Source of the DNA: Solibacillus sp040273735
GTDB lineage: Bacteria > Bacillota > Bacilli > Bacillales_A > Planococcaceae
Assembly (NCBI RefSeq): GCF_040273735.1
Contig: NZ_JBELZM010000015.1
Span: forward strand, 1 to 64,000
Reading direction: 5' to 3'
DNA: 64,000 nucleotides
Below the pieces are notes generated by a model, which was given only the letters and a program-made list of their open reading frames with translations, ran no database searches and was not told the DNA's origin. The position numbers and the translations under genes were made by a program. Below are positions 61,717 through 64,000 of the stretch, piece after piece. Each line of letters opens with the position of its first letter. Within the stretch, counting starts at the first letter, position 1.

Positions 61717-61821
61717 TTAGTAGATGAAAGCTGCACCAACAATAATTAACAAGATAAACAATACAACTAAAAGAGCAAAGCCAGAGCCGTAGCCGCCGCC
61801 ATTGTAACCTCCGCCACCCAT
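61717..61821 (-). CDS. YjcZ-family sporulation peptide
   Basis: This 34-residue peptide reads MGGGGYNGGGYGSGFALLVV and continues as a hydrophobic helix ending GAAFIY. A glycine/tyrosine-rich head plus one membrane helix (FALLVVLFILLIIVGAAFIY type) is the YjcZ family, small membrane peptides associated with sporulation in Bacillales. It has a perfect ribosome-binding site (GGGAGGTGA) and shares the terminator at 61671-61711. It supports a spore-forming host. Confidence 0.88.
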   Translation of the reverse strand: MGGGGYNGGGYGSGFALLVVLFILLIIVGAAFIY

Positions 61822-61968
61822 ATTGTCACCTCCCTTCTCTCTTTCTCTCAATATCGTATGCACCTGTTGACACAAAACTTAGGCACTCTTCACATGCAAC
61901 CATTTTGTTTTTAAATCGTTTATGTTATAGTTACAATTGCATTAAAGTTAAGTTAGGAGCGTATTCAA

Positions 61969-62817
61969 ATGAAAAAGACCATTTTTGCATTAACAGTTGC
62001 TGCTTCAATCGGTTTAGCTGCATGCAGTAATCCTGGAGATGAAGTTGTAGTATCAACAAGCGCAGGCGATATCACTCAAGAAGAATTTTATAATTCAATG
62101 AAGGACATCGCTGGTGATCAATTACTGCAACAAGTAGTAGTTGAACAGATTTTGAACGATAAATATAAAGTAACAGACGAGGAAATCGAAGAAGAATTGA
62201 AGGGTGTAAAAGAGCAGTATGGCGAAAGCTATGAGTCTGTTTTAGCACAAAGCAATTTAACGGAAGAAACGTTAAAAACAAATATTCGTTTCACATTGTT
62301 ACAAGAGAAAGCTTTAAAAGATGTTGAAGTAACTGACGAGGAAATCGAAAAGTACTACAACCAGGCATCTCAAGAATTAAACGCCCGCCACATTTTAGTG
62401 GAAGATGAAGAGACTGCAAAAGAAATTAAAGCTAAATTAGATGCTGGAGAAGATTTTGCAAAATTAGCGAAAGAATTCTCGGCTGATCCAGGTTCTGGAG
62501 CACAAGGCGGAGATTTAGGTTGGTTTACTGTAGGTACAATGGTGCCTGAGTTCAGCGATGCTGCATATGCATTGGAAATTGACGAAATCAGCGAGCCTGT
62601 ACAATCTGAACATGGTTTCCACATCATTCAAGTGACTGATAAACGTGATGTTAAAGATTACGGTAAACTTGAAGACAAAAAAGAAGAAATCCGTGACGCA
62701 ATTGCAACTACAAAAGCTGATTGGAACACAAAAATGGCAGAGTTAATTAACGAAGCCGATGTAGAAGTAAAAGACAAAGATTTAAAAGACGCTTTTTCAG
62801 GCTTTAAAGCTGAATAA
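61969..62817 (+). CDS. prsA: foldase lipoprotein PrsA
   Basis: This 282-residue lipoprotein has a signal peptide ending in LAAC (Cys about 19), an N-terminal chaperone part, and a parvulin-type peptidyl-prolyl isomerase domain (about 130-225) with NARHILVEDEETAKEI, GSGAQGGDLGWFTVGTMVPEF and SEHGFHIIQV. It folds secreted proteins outside the membrane and is essential in B. subtilis. The gene has its own terminator. Context with ecsAB and hpr links it to secretion. Confidence 0.96.
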   Translation: MKKTIFALTVAASIGLAACSNPGDEVVVSTSAGDITQEEFYNSMKDIAGDQLLQQVVVEQILNDKYKVTDEEIEEELKGVKEQYGESYESVLAQSNLTEETLKTNIRFTLLQEKALKDVEVTDEEIEKYYNQASQELNARHILVEDEETAKEIKAKLDAGEDFAKLAKEFSADPGSGAQGGDLGWFTVGTMVPEFSDAAYALEIDEISEPVQSEHGFHIIQVTDKRDVKDYGKLEDKKEEIRDAIATTKADWNTKMAELINEADVEVKDKDLKDAFSGFKAE

Positions 62818-62828
62818 TCGTTGATATA

Positions 62829-62866
62829 AAAAAATGCGAGTCCCATAAATGGGCCTCGCATTTTTT
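62829..62866. terminator. bidirectional terminator of prsA and yjdM
   Basis: The stem AAAAAATGCGAG and its complement, extended by CCC/GGG around a 6-nt loop, is flanked by A and T runs. Its right arm overlaps the first bases of the yjdM stop. Confidence 0.93.
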
Positions 62867-63203
62867 AGTTTTTCTTCACAAATTCAGATTTCAGCTTCAT
62901 TGCACCAAAACCGTCGATTTTACAATCAATATTGTGATCGCCTTCCACAAGGCGAATGTTTTTAACACGTGTACCGATTTTTAACGTAGAAGAGCTTCCC
63001 TTTACTTTTAAATCCTTTATAACCGTTACGGTATCACCATCAGCCAACAGGTTGCCGTTTGCATCGCGAACGACCGATCCTTCATCTTCCACTGTTTCCG
63101 CTGATTGAGACCATTCATGCGCACATTCCGGGCACACATAATTCTGTCCATCTTCATACGTATACTCTGATCCGCATTCCGGGCATTTCGGTAATTGTTC
63201 CAT
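62865..63203 (-). CDS. yjdM: PhnA/YjdM-type zinc-ribbon protein
   Basis: This 112-residue protein has an N-terminal zinc ribbon (CPECGSEYTYEDGQNYVCPECAHEW, cysteines at about 7, 10, 23 and 26) and a C-terminal SH3-like PhnA domain (VVRDANGNLLADGDTVTVIKDLKVKGSSSTLKIGTRVKNIRLV). E. coli PhnA/YjdM was first linked to alkylphosphonate use, but the true function is uncertain. GGAGG before ATG 63203 sets the start; the longer frame to 63287 is unsupported. Confidence 0.93.
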   Translation of the reverse strand: MEQLPKCPECGSEYTYEDGQNYVCPECAHEWSQSAETVEDEGSVVRDANGNLLADGDTVTVIKDLKVKGSSSTLKIGTRVKNIRLVEGDHNIDCKIDGFGAMKLKSEFVKKN

Positions 63204-63454
63204 TTTTATATACCTCCAGTATTTTATCCCCTCTATACTCGCATAGTTCCTGTTTATATACAAGGTTATAAAGGTAAACAAGCTCAAAACACGAACATTC
63301 CTATTTCCTTCGTGACAAAAATCTATAAATTTTCTATATGTTCTTCTCTTTTTTGTTTATAAGAAAAAATATTTCAAGAATTTTCACATATTTGTTCCGA
63401 AAGGGTATATTATCAATTTATATATTCTATTACTAAAATCCAGGAGTGATTGCA
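63204..63454. promoter_or_regulatory. divergent yjdM/serC promoter region
   Basis: This AT-rich 251-bp spacer has a possible serC promoter on the plus strand: TTCACA near 63384 and TATATT near 63407, about 17 bp apart. No T-box or other riboswitch motif is visible. Confidence 0.4.
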
Positions 63455-64000
63455 TTGACAGTAACGACAAAACGCGCATTTAACTTTAATGCTGGTCCAT
63501 CGGCATTACCATTAGAAGTTTTACAAAAAGCACAGGCAGAACTAGTAGATTTTAAAGGTACCGGTATGTCTGTAATGGAATTAAGCCACCGTAGCGCTGC
63601 ATTTGAAGAAGTACATAATGAAGCGATTGCCAATTTACGCCAGTTATACGAAATCCCTGAAAATTATGAAGTACTATTTTTACAAGGCGGAGCAAGCCTT
63701 CAATTTTCAATGATTCCAATGAACTTCTTAAGTGAAGGGCAAAAGGCAAGTTATATCCAAACAGGTGCATGGTCAGAAAAGGCTTTTGCAGAAGCGAAGT
63801 TATTCGGTACACCTGTAGAAGCGGCAAGCTCAAAAAGCAATAACTACAAAAACATCCCGGCACTTTCGGATATTCAAATCGCGGAAGGTTCAGCATACCT
63901 TCACGTAACATCAAACAATACAATTTTCGGTACTCAGTGGAAAACTTTCCCGACTACTGGTGACCTTCCACTAATTGCTGACATGTCTTCAGATATTTTA
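63455..64000 (+). CDS. serC: phosphoserine aminotransferase, 5' part
   Basis: The first 182 codons of a class V PLP aminotransferase are present. The start RAFNFNAGPSALPLEVLQKAQ and the segments GTGMSVMELSHRSAAFEEV and LFLQGGASLQFSMIPMNFL are diagnostic of SerC, which makes 3-phosphoserine for serine synthesis. The frame runs off the window. TTG 63455 is chosen because AGGAG lies at the right distance; the in-frame GTG at 63446 touches that site. Confidence 0.95.
   Translation, partial: MTVTTKRAFNFNAGPSALPLEVLQKAQAELVDFKGTGMSVMELSHRSAAFEEVHNEAIANLRQLYEIPENYEVLFLQGGASLQFSMIPMNFLSEGQKASYIQTGAWSEKAFAEAKLFGTPVEAASSKSNNYKNIPALSDIQIAEGSAYLHVTSNNTIFGTQWKTFPTTGDLPLIADMSSDIL

Overview
The window is an AT-rich bacterial chromosome segment from a Gram-positive, endospore-forming member of the Bacillales. 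Marker genes (hprK, crh, clpP with a CtsR-like site, hpr/scoC, ecsAB, prsA, a YjcZ-type sporulation peptide, the hemEHY set) and gene orders match the Bacillus subtilis type. The divergence of the proteins and the content fit Planococcaceae such as Solibacillus or Lysinibacillus; the genus is an inference. No prophage, insertion sequence, CRISPR array or rRNA gene was seen. One tRNA gene is present. Most genes lie on the minus strand; the last 10 kb are mainly plus strand.

1-12.5 kb: a complete reductive pyrimidine-degradation locus. A permease, dihydropyrimidine dehydrogenase (preT-preA) and dihydropyrimidinase (hydA) form one minus-strand operon. Beside it lie an omega-amino-acid aminotransferase, a CoA-acylating (methyl)malonate-semialdehyde dehydrogenase, a PucR-type regulator and, divergently, an N-carbamoyl-amino-acid hydrolase. 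Together these can take uracil or thymine to beta-alanine or its methyl homologue and then to acetyl-CoA or propionyl-CoA. Between the dehydrogenase gene and the hydA promoter region sits an unusual array of the octamer TTCTAATA, mostly spaced exactly 21 bp.

12.5-18.4 kb: a small phospholipase A2-like protein, a polar amino-acid ABC transporter with two substrate-binding lipoproteins, tRNA-Arg(CCG), clpP, and a 172-bp structured element with 13-bp terminal inverted repeats between clpP and crh.

18-34 kb: the conserved block crh-whiA-yvcK-rapZ-nudix-trxB-TPR protein, the histidine operon hisZGDBHF(IE) with its own promoter and a palindromic candidate operator, and hprK-lgt-ppaX-acetyltransferase.

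34-47 kb: cytochrome c-551, a YitT protein, an EAL/HDOD protein, an enoyl-CoA hydratase, an S9 peptidase, an acyl-CoA ligase, a BceRS-BceAB-like peptide-sensing and detoxification module, lplJ and the small yhfH gene.

47-64 kb: yhgE with its TetR repressor and matching operator-like sites, a FixH-like lipoprotein, hemE-hemH-hemY with the haem monooxygenase hmoB, a split chromate transporter, ecsAB, hit, a YtxH protein, hpr, membrane proteins, prsA, a PhnA-like zinc-ribbon protein and the 5' part of serC.

Relative to B. subtilis, two gene neighbourhoods that are far apart there (clpP/his/hprK and yhf/hem/ecs/prsA) are joined here, with the junction around 35-40 kb.
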